Source of the DNA: JASLMY01 sp965226475
GTDB taxonomy: Bacteria; Pseudomonadota; Alphaproteobacteria; GCA-2731375
Reading direction: 5' to 3'
DNA: 64,000 nucleotides
Assembly (NCBI GenBank): GCA_965226475.1
Contig: CBDDDJ010000005.1
Span: 2,232,001 to 2,296,000, forward strand
Below, in pieces: positions 24,907 to 34,415 of this stretch (position 1 is its first letter; each line of letters begins with the position of its first letter). A program made the position numbers and the translations under genes. Below the pieces are notes generated by a model. That model had not been told where the DNA came from and ran no database searches. It saw nothing but the letters and a program-made list of their open reading frames with translations.

Positions 24907-26168
24907 CAGGCCGGGGCCTGTAATAGCCCCACCACCGCGCCGGTCGAGCAGGTGGCGAGCACGCCGGCGACGACGCTCTTGAGGCCGAGGGCGGCGATTT
25001 CGGCGCGCCGTTCCGGCACCAGGGTCGCCATGCCGCCGATCATGATGCCGAGGCTGCCGAAATTGGCGAAGCCGCAGAGTGCATAGGTCAGGATCAGGCG
25101 GCTGCGTTCGCCCAGCGCCTCGGGCGGCAAGGCCGCCAATCGCAGGTAAGCCAGGAACTCGTTCAGGACGACCTTGACGCCCATCAAGGCGCCCGCCGCC
25201 ATCGCTTCCGCCCAGGGCACGCCCATCAACCAGACCACGGGCGCCATCGCCCAGCCGAGCATTCGCTCCAGGCGGAGCGGCGCGCCGGCCACCGCCGGCA
25301 GCAGGCCGAGGAGGGCGTTCACCAGATGCACCAGGGCGACCATGACGACGAGCATGGCGATGACGTTCAACAACAGTTTCAGGCCGCTCGCCGTACCCTT
25401 GGTGATCGCGTCCATGGCGCCCCGGATGTCCGGATCGGCCTCGATCTTGCCCACCGTCGCGCCTTTGCCGTCACGTCCCGGCACCATCAGCCGGGCGATG
25501 GTGATGGCGGCGGGCGCGCTGATCACCGAGGCGACAAGCAGGTGCTGGGCGATGTCGGGCACGGTGGCGGCGAGGATGGTGGCGTAGAGCACCAGCACCG
25601 TGCCGGCGATCGTCGCCATGCCGCAGGTCATGACGATGAAGAGTTCGCCCCGGCCGAGGCGGGCGAGATAGGGGCGGATGAAGAGCGGCGCTTCCACCAT
25701 GCCGACGAAGACGTTGGCCGCCGCCGAAAGACCCACGGCGCCGCCGACGCCGAGGCCGCGCCGCAGCAGGAAGGCGAAGCCGCGCACGACCAGCGGCAGC
25801 ACCCGCCAGTAGGTGAGGAGTGCGCTCAAGGCACTCACCACCAGGATCAGCGGCAGGGCGCGGAAGGCCAGGATGAAGGCGGCGCCCGGTGCCGTCGCCT
25901 CGAAAGGCAGCGGGCCGCCGCCGAGATAGCCGAAGACGAAGGAGGAGCCCGCCTCGCTCGCCGCCTGCAGGGCCTGGACCAGATCGTTGACGAGGCCGAG
26001 GGCACGGGCCACCGCGGGCAGCTTCAACAGCAGAAGCGCGAGGACGATCTGAAAGGCGAGGCCCGTCACCGCCACCTTCCACTGCCCTGGCTTGCCGCGA
26101 TCCTCGCTCAGGCCCCAGGCGAGCGCGAGAAAGGCCAGCAGGCCGAGGGCGCTTTGCAACTGTTCCAT
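24906..26168 (-). CDS. Concentrative nucleoside transporter (NupC/CNT family)
   Basis: A 420-residue inner-membrane symporter with about ten hydrophobic segments. Typical CNT motifs: VNDLVQALQAASEAGSSFVFGYLGG, NVFVGMVEAPLFIRPYL, MTCGMATIAGTVLVLYA, MGVKVVLNEFLAYL and YALCGFANFGSLGIMIGG. It imports nucleosides with H+ or Na+. ATG 26168 is preferred over GTG 26177. Its stop codon is made at the edge of the 137-bp repeat (GCC TGA TACC), so the present C-terminus may have been created by that insertion. Confidence 0.93.
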   Translation of the reverse strand: MEQLQSALGLLAFLALAWGLSEDRGKPGQWKVAVTGLAFQIVLALLLLKLPAVARALGLVNDLVQALQAASEAGSSFVFGYLGGGPLPFEATAPGAAFILAFRALPLILVVSALSALLTYWRVLPLVVRGFAFLLRRGLGVGGAVGLSAAANVFVGMVEAPLFIRPYLARLGRGELFIVMTCGMATIAGTVLVLYATILAATVPDIAQHLLVASVISAPAAITIARLMVPGRDGKGATVGKIEADPDIRGAMDAITKGTASGLKLLLNVIAMLVVMVALVHLVNALLGLLPAVAGAPLRLERMLGWAMAPVVWLMGVPWAEAMAAGALMGVKVVLNEFLAYLRLAALPPEALGERSRLILTYALCGFANFGSLGIMIGGMATLVPERRAEIAALGLKSVVAGVLATCSTGAVVGLLQAPA

Positions 26169-26201
26169 GGAATCCACCCCGCCGAACGGTGCGGGGCAAG
26201 G

Positions 26202-27680
26202 TCACACCCGGCGCGGCGGTTGGCAAGGCGGTCGCTTCGTGCCCAGCAGATGATTCAGCGCTCGGTCCAAGGTCGGGTGGCGGAATGAGAACCCCGTCGC
26301 CGCCGCGTTCAAGGGCGAGACGTGTTGACCGCCGAGGAAGAGCTCATCCGCCAGGGCGCCACCGAGGTAGTGGAGCAGGGCGGCGGGGACCGGGAACCAG
26401 GCCGGGCGGCGCAGGTGGCGGGCAAGCGCGCGGGTGAACGCGGCGTTGGTCACCGGTTCGGGCGCGGTGGCGTTGAGGCGGCCTTTGACGCAAGGGCGGG
26501 CTAGCGCGTGGCCGATCAGGCGCACGAGGTCGTCGGCATCGATCCAGCTCATCCATTGCCGGCCGGCACCGAAGCGGCCGCCGAGGCCGAACTCGAAGGG
26601 TGTCAGCATGCGGTTCAGGATCCCGCCCTCGAGCCCCAGCACCAGGCCGATCCTGAGCAACACCACCCGGACGCCCAGGGGTTTGGCCTCCAGTGCCGCC
26701 GCTTCCCAGGCGCGGCAGACCTCGTGGCTGAAGCAGGGCTTGGCGCCCGAGGTCTCGTCCAGCCGGCGGTGCTGGCGGAGCCCGTACCAGCCGATCGCCG
26801 AGCCACTGACCAGAACCGCGGGCGGCGTGGCGAGACGGGCCGCGAGCGCCACGACGGCGGCCGTGGTCTCGACGCGCGAGGCGAGGATTCGGCGCCGCTT
26901 GGCCGCCGTCCACCAATAGTCGGCGATCGGCTCGCCCGCAAGATTGACGATGCCGTCGATCGCCGCCTCGTCGCCGATCTGGTCGAGGTCGGTCACGAGG
27001 GTGATCGGCGTGGGCAGCGCCTGGCCCTTCGCCGGATCGCGCACCAGGGCGATGACGCGGTGGCCGCTGGCTTGCAGCGCCGCGACGAGGCGGCGGCCGA
27101 TGAAGCCGGTGGCACCGGTGACCAGGATCGTCCAGGGCCGCGCTGTCACCGGGATCAGCCCCTCGACACCTGCCGGCGGCAGCCGCCCGACCCGTCTGGC
27201 CGCCGCCATGTCGCGCAGGCACAAGAGCGCGGTACCGATGGCGGCGATGCTCAACAGCCCGCTCCAGAAACCGTGACCGGCGGGGGTGAGCGCGGTCGGC
27301 CGCGCCGCCCATTCGAACAGCACCGGGAGCAGCAGGACCAGGATGGCACCGTAGTTGATCGCCAGCAAAGCGTGGGCGATCCGCTCGCTCGCCGGCAGCT
27401 TGCGGGAGCGGTCCTCCTCGACGAAATCGGCCAGCGTGATGATCAGCTCGACCAACAGCAGGGCGATGATGGCATGCGCCGGCAGGCCGCCCGGCTCCGA
27501 CCAGGCGAGCGCCGTGAACAGCACGGCATAGAGTCCGTTCCGCGCGCCGTGCAGCCTCAACTCGCCCCGCTGGCTCGGCCGCCAGGCGATCCGCTCGGTG
27601 AGTTCGTGGTGGTAGACCGTGTCGAACAGCCCCATCACCAGCTGGGCCGCGATCAGGTACCAGAGTGTCTCGGGAATCAT
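26202..27680 (-). CDS. TIGR01777-family epimerase with N-terminal membrane domain
   Basis: A 492-residue two-part protein. Residues 1-160 hold four predicted membrane helices (starting ETLWYLIAAQLVMGLFDTVYHHELTERI), as in fused members of this family. Residues 183-480 are an extended SDR: nucleotide motif ILVTGATGFIGRRLVAALQASGH, NLAGEPIADYWWTAAKRRRI, SGSAIGWYG and RIGLVLGLEGG. Substrate unknown. It is immediately downstream of a DUF4166 gene, a common partnership. Confidence 0.88.
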   Translation of the reverse strand: MIPETLWYLIAAQLVMGLFDTVYHHELTERIAWRPSQRGELRLHGARNGLYAVLFTALAWSEPGGLPAHAIIALLLVELIITLADFVEEDRSRKLPASERIAHALLAINYGAILVLLLPVLFEWAARPTALTPAGHGFWSGLLSIAAIGTALLCLRDMAAARRVGRLPPAGVEGLIPVTARPWTILVTGATGFIGRRLVAALQASGHRVIALVRDPAKGQALPTPITLVTDLDQIGDEAAIDGIVNLAGEPIADYWWTAAKRRRILASRVETTAAVVALAARLATPPAVLVSGSAIGWYGLRQHRRLDETSGAKPCFSHEVCRAWEAAALEAKPLGVRVVLLRIGLVLGLEGGILNRMLTPFEFGLGGRFGAGRQWMSWIDADDLVRLIGHALARPCVKGRLNATAPEPVTNAAFTRALARHLRRPAWFPVPAALLHYLGGALADELFLGGQHVSPLNAAATGFSFRHPTLDRALNHLLGTKRPPCQPPRRV

Positions 27681-28349
27681 CGGACGACCTCCTCGAAGGC
27701 GATGACCTGCTCGACCAGGCGACCAAGGCGGTCATGATCGAGCGTCAATGTGAAGATGAAATGGCGGAAATCGACCGAATCATGGCGGACCGTCAGACGC
27801 TCGGGGGCGAGCCAGCGCGGCAACCAGATTCGCCTGCCGGCGAGCTCGAAGAAGTAGCGTTCGCCGAGGAATATAAGGCCGCCGGGCTCCGCGACGAGGC
27901 GGAGGGAGAAGCCGAAACCGCGTCCGACATGTTCCTCGAGGCCCGTGGGCCCGGCGAAACGCTTGCCCGAATGGATCACCTGGGGAAAGCCGCTTGGCCG
28001 GAGGTGCAGCAGGGTCCACGTCTGGCCTCGGCCGTCGGCCGTCTCGCTCACCGTGACGAGGCAGGGGAGGTGCGCCTCGCTGGAGAGTCGGAGCGGCCCG
28101 CCGATCATCCGTCCCGCCCGTGCCAGCAGCCAGCCGGCGCGGCTCATCCGGGCGCGCCGCCACCTGGCCGGCATAAACGAAGGCGCGGCCGTCCAGGGGC
28201 TTGCGGCTGAAACGGGCGCGGACGTCGGCCGGCAGCCGGCTCCAGGCCTCGGCCCCGAGAAGCGCCATGTAGCGGGTGTCGAGCCGGGCGCCTCCATCGG
28301 TGCCTCGGGTGGGGATTTCGCTTCGGGTCGGGATCGGGGCCGCCCGCAT
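27677..28349 (-). pseudogene. DUF4166-domain protein, frameshifted
   Basis: The frame from ATG 28349 gives DTRYMALLGAEAWSRLPADVRARF...GRAFVYAGQVAARP. Near 28165 one extra base moves the coding to the frame beginning MSRAGWLLARAGRMIGGPLRL and ending DHDRLGRLVEQVIAFEEVV. Together they make a complete DUF4166 domain, usually fused or adjacent to TIGR01777 epimerases, as here (4-base overlap). Total 673 bases = 3n+1. Either real inactivation or a consensus error. Confidence 0.78.
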
Positions 28350-28364
28350 CGATCCCGCCCCCGC

Positions 28365-28952
28365 TCACTTGACCTTGCCGAGCGGCAGGAAGTCGACGAT
28401 ACGAGCACCCAGGCGGATCACAGCCGCCAGCTTCGAGATCGGCAGCGCCCGCATCTGGCCGTACCATCGATCCATCAGCGTCGTGAAGGCGAGCATGTCC
28501 TCGAGCCTGGCCAATGCCGTCGGATGTACCGTCGCGTCGCCCCTGGCTTCCTCGACGCAACGTTCGAGTGCCGCGACCGCGGGGTCCAGCTCACGCTCCT
28601 TGCGCCCGGCGATGATGCGGCTCACCAGGTCCCAGATATCGGCCACGGCCTCGAAATGGTCGCGCCGGTCGCCCTTTATCGGCACCCGGTGCACCAGGTC
28701 CCAGGCGAGCAGCTCTTTCAGCGAGTTCGAAACGTTCGAGCGAGCCAGACCCAAGATCCGGGAGATCTCCTCGGCGGTCAGTGGCCGCTCGGAGATATAG
28801 AGCAGGGCGTGGATCTGACTGACCGAACGGTTGATCCCCCACGCCACGCCCATGTGGCCCCAATAGAGCACGAAGTGCTCCAACGGCAGGGGAAGTTCCT
28901 CGCCTATCGTAATTCCTGTCATAACAGAAATATCGGAAAGCAATGGCGCCAT
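28365..28952 (-). CDS. GbsR/MarR-family transcriptional regulator
   Basis: A 195-residue winged-helix regulator: HFVLYWGHMGVAWGINRSVSQIHALLYISERPLTAEEISRILGLARSNVSNSLKELLAWDLVHRVPIKGDRRDHFEA is the GbsR-type DNA-binding domain, followed by a helical C-terminal part. It heads a likely three-gene unit with the DUF4166 and TIGR01777 genes. No good ribosome binding site precedes ATG 28952, so the start is uncertain; the in-frame ATG at 28922 is the alternative. Confidence 0.85.
   Translation of the reverse strand: MAPLLSDISVMTGITIGEELPLPLEHFVLYWGHMGVAWGINRSVSQIHALLYISERPLTAEEISRILGLARSNVSNSLKELLAWDLVHRVPIKGDRRDHFEAVADIWDLVSRIIAGRKERELDPAVAALERCVEEARGDATVHPTALARLEDMLAFTTLMDRWYGQMRALPISKLAAVIRLGARIVDFLPLGKVK
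28913..28929. promoter_or_regulatory. Operator-like palindrome at the regulator start
   Basis: TTCCTGTCATAACAGAA is a near-perfect inverted repeat of the size bound by MarR/GbsR dimers. It lies within the annotated 5' coding end; if translation starts at the inner ATG it would be upstream or overlapping, consistent with autoregulation. Confidence 0.35.
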
Positions 28953-28999
28953 GTCAAGAGGGGGCCGATGCCGGCATGTGAAGGATATGGCCTATTCTT

Positions 29000-30611
29000 G
29001 TAACTGCCCAGGTACGTGGCCGCCTTTCAGGCGGCGTGGAGACGTGCGATCAGGGTTTCGGGATTTTCCATGAGCGCCTGGATGATGTTCCAGCCCTGTT
29101 TTCTGGCGGTCGAGATGAAGCCGCGGACGGTGGCATTCTTGTAAGTCTTCGGCGCCTTTCTGGCTGCGGAAGCCGCCGGAGATTTTCTGCTTGACCTTCA
29201 TCATGCGCCCGTCCTGCTCGGCCTGATTGTTGGTGAACGGCACGGCGAAATTGGTGAGGAAGCGTAGCGCATCTTCCTTGCGAGCCTGAAGGCGCCGGAG
29301 AAGGTTGTGGCCGACGCGGCGCGGCTTGCGTCCCCGGCGCCTGGCCTTGCCCTCGACCGGTTTGGGCGCGAGAGGAGGTTGGGCCTCGTGAAAGGCGATG
29401 CCCTCGGCCGTGATGGCGTCCCAACATCGTCGGAAGCGGCTGACGAGGCTTGGTTTCAGCGCCACTCCCCGCTCCCGGGCGAGATTTACCGCGTGGCAGG
29501 CGCGGCGCAATAGTCTCTGCATCTTGCCCGCCCAGTCCTCCTTCTCGATCTCGACCAGGGCTTGCAACTCGCGCAGGTGATGGGCGTTGCACAGCGCGTG
29601 CCGCACCCCCTCCATCGTGAAGTACGGCTTCCAGTGGTCGTGGACGACGATGCCGCCGACGCCGCCGAGCAGGCTGCCGCGCCGGGGCGAAACCCGGTAG
29701 AAGGTCAACAGCGCCGTGGACGCGACGTGCAACCATTGACCCCGCCCGGCGACCCGGAACCCGGTCTCGTCCATGTGCTTGACCGGCGCCGATTTCACCA
29801 GCTCGCGGATCGTCCCGACGACGCCTTGCACGGACTCGGCGCTGTTTCGGCCCATCCGCGCGATGCTCGCCGCAGACAGCCCGGCCCCGAACAGATCCTT
29901 CATCAATGCGGCCAGGCGGTCCTCGGGCAGGAGCTGGTAGTGCGACAGGTAGACCACCATGGCTCCGATCCGACCGCCGTACTGAACCGGGCCGGTGACG
30001 CCGTCGGGAAAGGAAGCCCGAGTTTGCGTGCCGCAATGCCCGCAACGGCAGCGATGCGCCCGATGCTCCGTGACCACCAGGGGCCGGGGCTCGGGCAGGT
30101 CGAAAACCTGACGGGCGCCGTGGCCGGTGGTCATATCCGGCGTCAATCCCGAACCACACCGCCGGCACGTCTCGGGATAATGATCGACGCTGGCGTCGGG
30201 ATCGGCGACTTGGCGCAGGGTCTCGCCCTCGTGGCCCTTCTGCCCGCCCGGCTTGCGATCCGATTTTCCGCGAAGGCTCCCGGTGCGTCGCTTCTTCTTC
30301 CCCGCCGGCGGTTTGTTCAATCCATCGCTGGACGGCGGCTTGCCGCTGTTCGTGCTGTTCAGGCCAAGCTGGCGCTCGAGTTCGCCAAGCCGGAGTTCGA
30401 GCTCGGCGAGCCGCGACCCTTGGGCCAGCACCACATCGATCAGGTCGTCTTTCGACAAAAAGGCGAGAGCATACCTATCCATCGAATCCTTAGAATCGAC
30501 CCACCATCTCTTGTCAAACGAAATCTAGGCCGTCAGCGCCTCAAACCCACAAAATCTGCCCCGAGAGACCCAATCCGCAGCCCCAGCGAAATCAGATACC
30601 TGGGCAGTTAC
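29000..30611 (-). mobile_element. IS66-family element (single-ORF type, about 1.6 kb)
   Basis: Bounded by 14-15-bp inverted repeats GTAACTGCCCAGGTA at 29000 and 30611; IS66 ends characteristically begin GTAA. Only tnpC is present, as in the ISBst12-like branch without tnpA/tnpB. No 8-bp target duplication is seen (CTATTCTT vs GAACGAAC), so one flank has been rearranged. It truncates the decayed ORF to its right. Confidence 0.88.
29027..30482 (-). pseudogene. IS66 transposase TnpC with 3' frameshift
   Basis: Domains in order: leucine-zipper-like start (LAELELRLGELERQLGLNSTNSGKPPSSD), basic linker, zinc-finger CRRCG...HRCRCGHCG, and the DDE core (HMDETGFRVAGRGQWLHVAST, GIVVHDHWKPYFT, NAHHLRELQALVE, NNQAEQDGRMMKVKQKISGGFRS). 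Near 29135 the frame slips; the alternative frame carries the proper end ATVRGFISTARKQGWNIIQALMENPETLIARL and stops at 29027. As written the frame runs to 28992, outside the element. Probably inactive unless the shift is a sequence error. Confidence 0.85.
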
Positions 30612-31228
30612 GAACGAACTTTGGTCTTTCCTGAAAGTCGTTATCTTCGAGAAGTTTCCGTTGAGACGTTGAGCCTGTGGATGCGGAACAACGGCCGTCT
30701 TACAGAGGCCAGGAATACGTTATCTATGCTCAAGTCCCGTCGTTTACCATCAATAGAGGGCCGCGACGTTAAGGAGGAGGCGCTTCTAAATACCCGATCG
30801 AAGCTCCCAATATGCCAGGCAATTATCGAGCTGGACAAGCACGGCTACCCAGTGCCGCATTAGGTTCTGGATGCTGAGGAGCCATGGCTCCCTCCGGAGC
30901 CGTCATTCACCGGAAATGATCCACCGTCATTCAGGGCGTTGACAATCGCGGATAGCTCCACTGCAACGATGACATGGGCCGTCGACGCCGGATCAGCGGA
31001 TGTTACTCAGGCTCAGTTGAGACAGTTCACTCGAATTCTCACGCAGTATTTCCTATGCCCGATAGCCGTGGACTAAATTTATCAATGGGCTGATGCCGAC
31101 GGCTCCATGCCGTCGAATTTGCGCTATACGGTGTTGGGAGGCGCACTGCAGGACCAGGCGAGGGAATTGGAGAAGTTCGCGTTCGCGCTCCTGGAGGAAC
31201 AAGGGAAATCGCAGCGTGAACCCTCTGA
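30612..31228 (+). pseudogene. Decayed ORF of unknown function, part 1
   Basis: One reading frame stays coding-like from the IS66 edge to the next IS, broken by TAG at 30861-30863 and TAA at 31074-31076. It encodes segments such as ESRYLREVSVETLSLWMRNN, LDAEEPWLPPEPSFTGND and LRYTVLGGALQDQARELEKF. Base composition is less GC-rich than the core genes around it. Excising the IS5-type element (31229-32197) and one TGA joins it in frame to part 2. No family recognised. Confidence 0.65.
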
Positions 31229-32197
31229 GAGTCCGTCCGGAGACTTTATGTAGGATTACAGAGTTTTCGGAGCATGAGTCGAATGGACGCGAGCTTGATG
31301 AAGGCGAGCGCGTTGCGGTTGAGGTTCTCCCAGTCCTTGGCCAGTCGGCGGCAGCGGTTGAGCCAGGCGATGGTGCGTTCGACCACCCAACGCCTGGGCT
31401 GGACGACGAAGCCCTTCACCCGATCGGATCGCTTGACGATCTCGGTCTCGAGATCGGGCAGGATGCCGGCCAGGGCGCGGTGAAAGACCGGCCCCTGATA
31501 GGCGCTGTCGGCGAACAATTTCCCGAGAAAGGGAAACAGACCGAACAAGGTCGCCAGCAGCGCGAGACCGCCGTCGCGATCCTGAACGTTGGCGGCGGTG
31601 ACGATGCCGTGCAGCAGCAAGCCTTGCGTATCGACCAGAACATGCCGCTTCTTGCCCTTGATCAGCTTGCCGGCATCGAAGCCGTGGCTGTCGATGCGAG
31701 CCCCCCTTTTTCAGCGCTTTTCACACTCTGAGTGTCGATGATGCAGGCCGTGGGGCTGGCTTCGCGCGCGGCTTTCTCGCGGCACTTGAGGTAGAGCGCA
31801 TGATGGATGCGATCCAGCGTGCCGTCCCAGTTCCACAGGCCGAGGTAATCATGCACGGTGCTTCTGGGCGGCAAATCCTTGGGCAGCGCGCGCCACTGGC
31901 AGCCGGTGCTCAGAATGTACATCACGCCGTTGATCACCTCGCGGATAGCGACGCGCCGTTTGCCGCCGCCGGGCTTGCCCGGCGGGATCAGCGGCTCGAT
32001 ATGCGCCCATTCCGCATCGGTCAGGTCGCTCGGATAACGCAGTTTGTCGCGGTTGTAGCGCGGGCGGTTGTCGGCAGTCCACATGGGGCACCTCAAGAGT
32101 AAATTCACCACCCCAGAGAATCACAGCTGATTCAGCTCTTCAAGAGGGGGCGCCGGATAACCGATTCATCCGACTCATAAAGTCCCCGGACGGACAC
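31229..32197 (-). mobile_element. IS5-family insertion sequence (copy 2, 969 bp) with TGA duplication
   Basis: Terminal inverted repeats start GAGTCCGTCCGGAGACTTTATG on the left and GTGTCCGTCCGGGGACTTTATG (reverse complement) on the right. Direct 3-bp duplication TGA at 31226-31228 and 32198-32200, fitting the TNA target of this subgroup. Removing it fuses the two parts of the decayed ORF in frame. Confidence 0.9.
31246..32084 (-). CDS. IS5-family transposase in two frames, joined by likely -1 frameshift
   Basis: OrfA starts at ATG 32084 (MWTADNRPRYNRDKLRYPSDLTDAEWAHIEPLIPPG) and carries the first catalytic Asp (CIIDTQSVKSAEKGG). The rest is in the -1 frame: GFDAGKLIKGKKRHVLVDTQGLLLHG, then LFADSAYQGP and RRWVVERTIAWLNRCRRLAKDWE. 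The frames meet at AAAAAGGGGGG (31711-31701), a typical slippery heptamer context. The fused product is about 279 residues, full length, so programmed frameshifting is more likely than decay. Confidence 0.85.
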
Positions 32198-32200
32198 TGA

Positions 32201-33259
32201 GGGATCAAAGAGAAAACAGCGGGCGCGGCGTCCCGAATTCTTGCTGGAGTTTTTGCTTGTACGCGGAGAAAGCAGTGTTTACACGGGCGGTCTCGATGGA
32301 GAGTTGGAGGGCCAGTACGCGTCCGGCGAAGCACGGGCCATAATCCTCAGTTCGAAGTTAGACACCTTCTGCGAGTTGCGGCGTATATCCGGGGCAGAGG
32401 TCATCGAGGCGCCGGAATTCTGGAATCAATCGGCGTCGAATTGACTACTGGAGCAAGTCAACAAGGCGGTAAAAGAAGGCGGGGCGTTTGGTAGGCTAAG
32501 ACAGGTATTCCGGAGTATGGTTCTAGCAATATGGTTCAAGGAAGAGTATCGAAGCCACGAGAATTATTCGAGATTCCTAGAATCCGGGAACGCGGACCAG
32601 CTATCACCAAGCATTACCGACGCTGGCGACGATGATCAAGGAGAGGAGGTCTTATTACGCAACAACCTGTATCGGGCGGTCATGAAGCACGGGGCATTCA
32701 GTGTGGAGGCTGCGTTCGCAATGAACCAATTATCCATCGCTCTTCGGCGTGACGGAAGGATCGAGCCAGCACTCATTTTGGCGAAGGAGGCATTAAGGGT
32801 CGATCAGGCGCATCGAGACCCCGATACACCTGAGCTCCCCATAGAATGTGCAATTTGGCGGTCCTTTTAACGATGAGCTCGGAACTGAGCGATGCGTGTG
32901 ACATGCTTGCTTCTGCATGGGAACGCAGAATCGAGGATCGGGATATAACGGCAGTCCGTATATTGATTGTTCGTCGCTTCGTAGCGTCGATCCGCAGCGA
33001 GCCGTTGGGTACGTATATGGGTCCAATTAGAGATTTGTTGGAACAAGGTATTACCAATAAGGTTGGAACGATTTCGGCATTTTGGGATTTTCGCCCGGTT
33101 ATCGATTTCTGCAAGAGCTGGGTCCCAGCCGATGAATTAACGCTGTTTGAGGACCTGCTCACCGTAGTCAATGGCACCTCGGACGCCAGCATCTTCAAAA
33201 GCCGCGACGAGTGGAAGGGGTTTCCAGCCGTTCCGGCGAGTGAGTTCCGCTTCGAATGA
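32201..33259 (+). pseudogene. Decayed ORF, part 2, with TPR-like repeats
   Basis: Continues part 1: PEFLLEFLLVRGESSVYTGG, then an in-frame TGA at 32442-32444, then VNKAVKEGGAFGRLRQVF...LLRNNLYRAVMKHGAFSVEAAFAMNQLSIALRRDGRIEPALILAKEAL, which reads like tetratricopeptide helices. Near 32835 one base is lost and the frame resumes with MCNLAVLLTMSSELSDACDMLASAWERR, another TPR-like hairpin, ending EFRFE at 33259. With part 1 it makes an ancestral protein of over 550 codons missing its N-terminus. TPR assignment is by pattern only. Confidence 0.6.
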
Positions 33260-33677
33260 TTGCGCCGGAAGGTCGAGGCGCCCGTCGCGGCAGACCGGTT
33301 CCAAACGACAAGCCATTCGGGCGGGATGTAGTCGGTTGCCCGGTCAGCGAGCCGGTCGGTGGCCGCGTCGATAATTACGGCCGATTGCGATGGTGCTGTG
33401 GATGAGCCATGCACAGGTTTTGATGGTCCGATCTCCGGCACCCGCAGGCATATCTCATATTGTGGTATTCGATGGCAACCGTTCGTCATTATGACAGCCG
33501 TGCCGCCGCGTCTGTCGCATGGTCCACCGGCGGGTGACCTCAAGACTGTCGCCGTGTTGGCCCCTGGCGCCCCGCATGGCGCGATGTGCTGCCCCGGCCC
33601 GGAGGATCGGACGGACGTTTCAAGACGTTTCAATAGGAGCGGGTTTCACTCTGGTGGCTCTCATCACGCCACGTCGC
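33260..33677. other. Non-coding stretch beyond the decayed ORF
   Basis: 418 bases with no supported gene. Open frames on both strands give low-complexity or unstructured translations and lack ribosome binding sites. It joins the low-GC accessory region to the GC-rich core and probably contains junction debris. Confidence 0.5.
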
Positions 33678-34367
33678 TCACCAGGGAATGGGCGTGCCGT
33701 CGTAGTTGAAGAAGCCGCCGTTGTCGCCCGCGCCGAGGCCGGCGATGACACGGCGCAGCGCACCGGCGCTTTCCTCCGGCGAGAGGGCCGCGGCCGGGCC
33801 GCCCATGTCGGTCCGCACCCAGCCCGGATGGACCACGACGTTGATCATCCCTCGGCCCTCCGGCGCCAGCGCCAGGCAACGCATCACCATGTTCACCGCC
33901 GCCTTGCTGGTGCGGTAGATGAGCGCGTTGGGCTGCGTCTCCTCGAGCGAGCCCATGCGCGAGGAGACGGTGACGATTTTCCGCATCTCCCCCTGGCGGA
34001 CATGGTCGAAGAAGGCCTCCGTCACCCGCAACGGGCCGAGCACGTTGGTCTTCAGCGACCGCTCGAAGGCCGGGTAGTCCATGGTGCCGAGGCCCGCCTC
34101 GCGACCTTCCATGACGCCTGCGTTGTTCAACAGTACGTCGACCGGCTCGTCGATCGCCGCCCGCGCGCCGGCGACGGAATCGTCGTCGTCGACGTCGAGC
34201 TGGTGGACGGCCACGGCGTCGGGATTCGCGCCGGCGAGTTCGGCGAGATTTCCGGCACCTTTTGGATCGCGACAGCAGGCGAGCACCCGCCAGCCATCGG
34301 CGACATACTGACGGGCGAATTCGAGGCCGATACCCCGGCTCGCCCCAGTGATCATGACGGTTTGCAT
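33678..34367 (-). CDS. SDR-family oxidoreductase
   Basis: A 229-residue classical short-chain dehydrogenase: nucleotide motif VMITGASRGIGLEFARQY, NNAG motif, catalytic Ser in IVTVSSRMGS and Tyr/Lys in YRTSKAAVN, and an active-site Asn in LKTNVLGPL. The start is ATG 34367 (MQTVMITGASRG). Such C-factor-like SDRs act on small carbonyls; substrate unknown. It lies 48 bases downstream of coq7 on the same strand. Confidence 0.9.
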   Translation of the reverse strand: MQTVMITGASRGIGLEFARQYVADGWRVLACCRDPKGAGNLAELAGANPDAVAVHQLDVDDDDSVAGARAAIDEPVDVLLNNAGVMEGREAGLGTMDYPAFERSLKTNVLGPLRVTEAFFDHVRQGEMRKIVTVSSRMGSLEETQPNALIYRTSKAAVNMVMRCLALAPEGRGMINVVVHPGWVRTDMGGPAAALSPEESAGALRRVIAGLGAGDNGGFFNYDGTPIPW

Positions 34368-34415
34368 GGCGCGAAACTTACGGTCTCGCGGCGCCCTGGT
34401 CAAAGGCCAAATGGG

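Noticed and set aside
30612..33259. Stop-codon read-through or recoding in the interrupted ORF
   Set aside because: All three stop codons occur, plus a frameshift and IS damage; decay explains it better than recoding.
32773..33633. 286-codon minus-strand frame opposite the decayed TPR ORF
   Set aside because: The translation lacks domain-like segments, there is no ribosome binding site, and the plus-strand frame has the coherent helical repeats.
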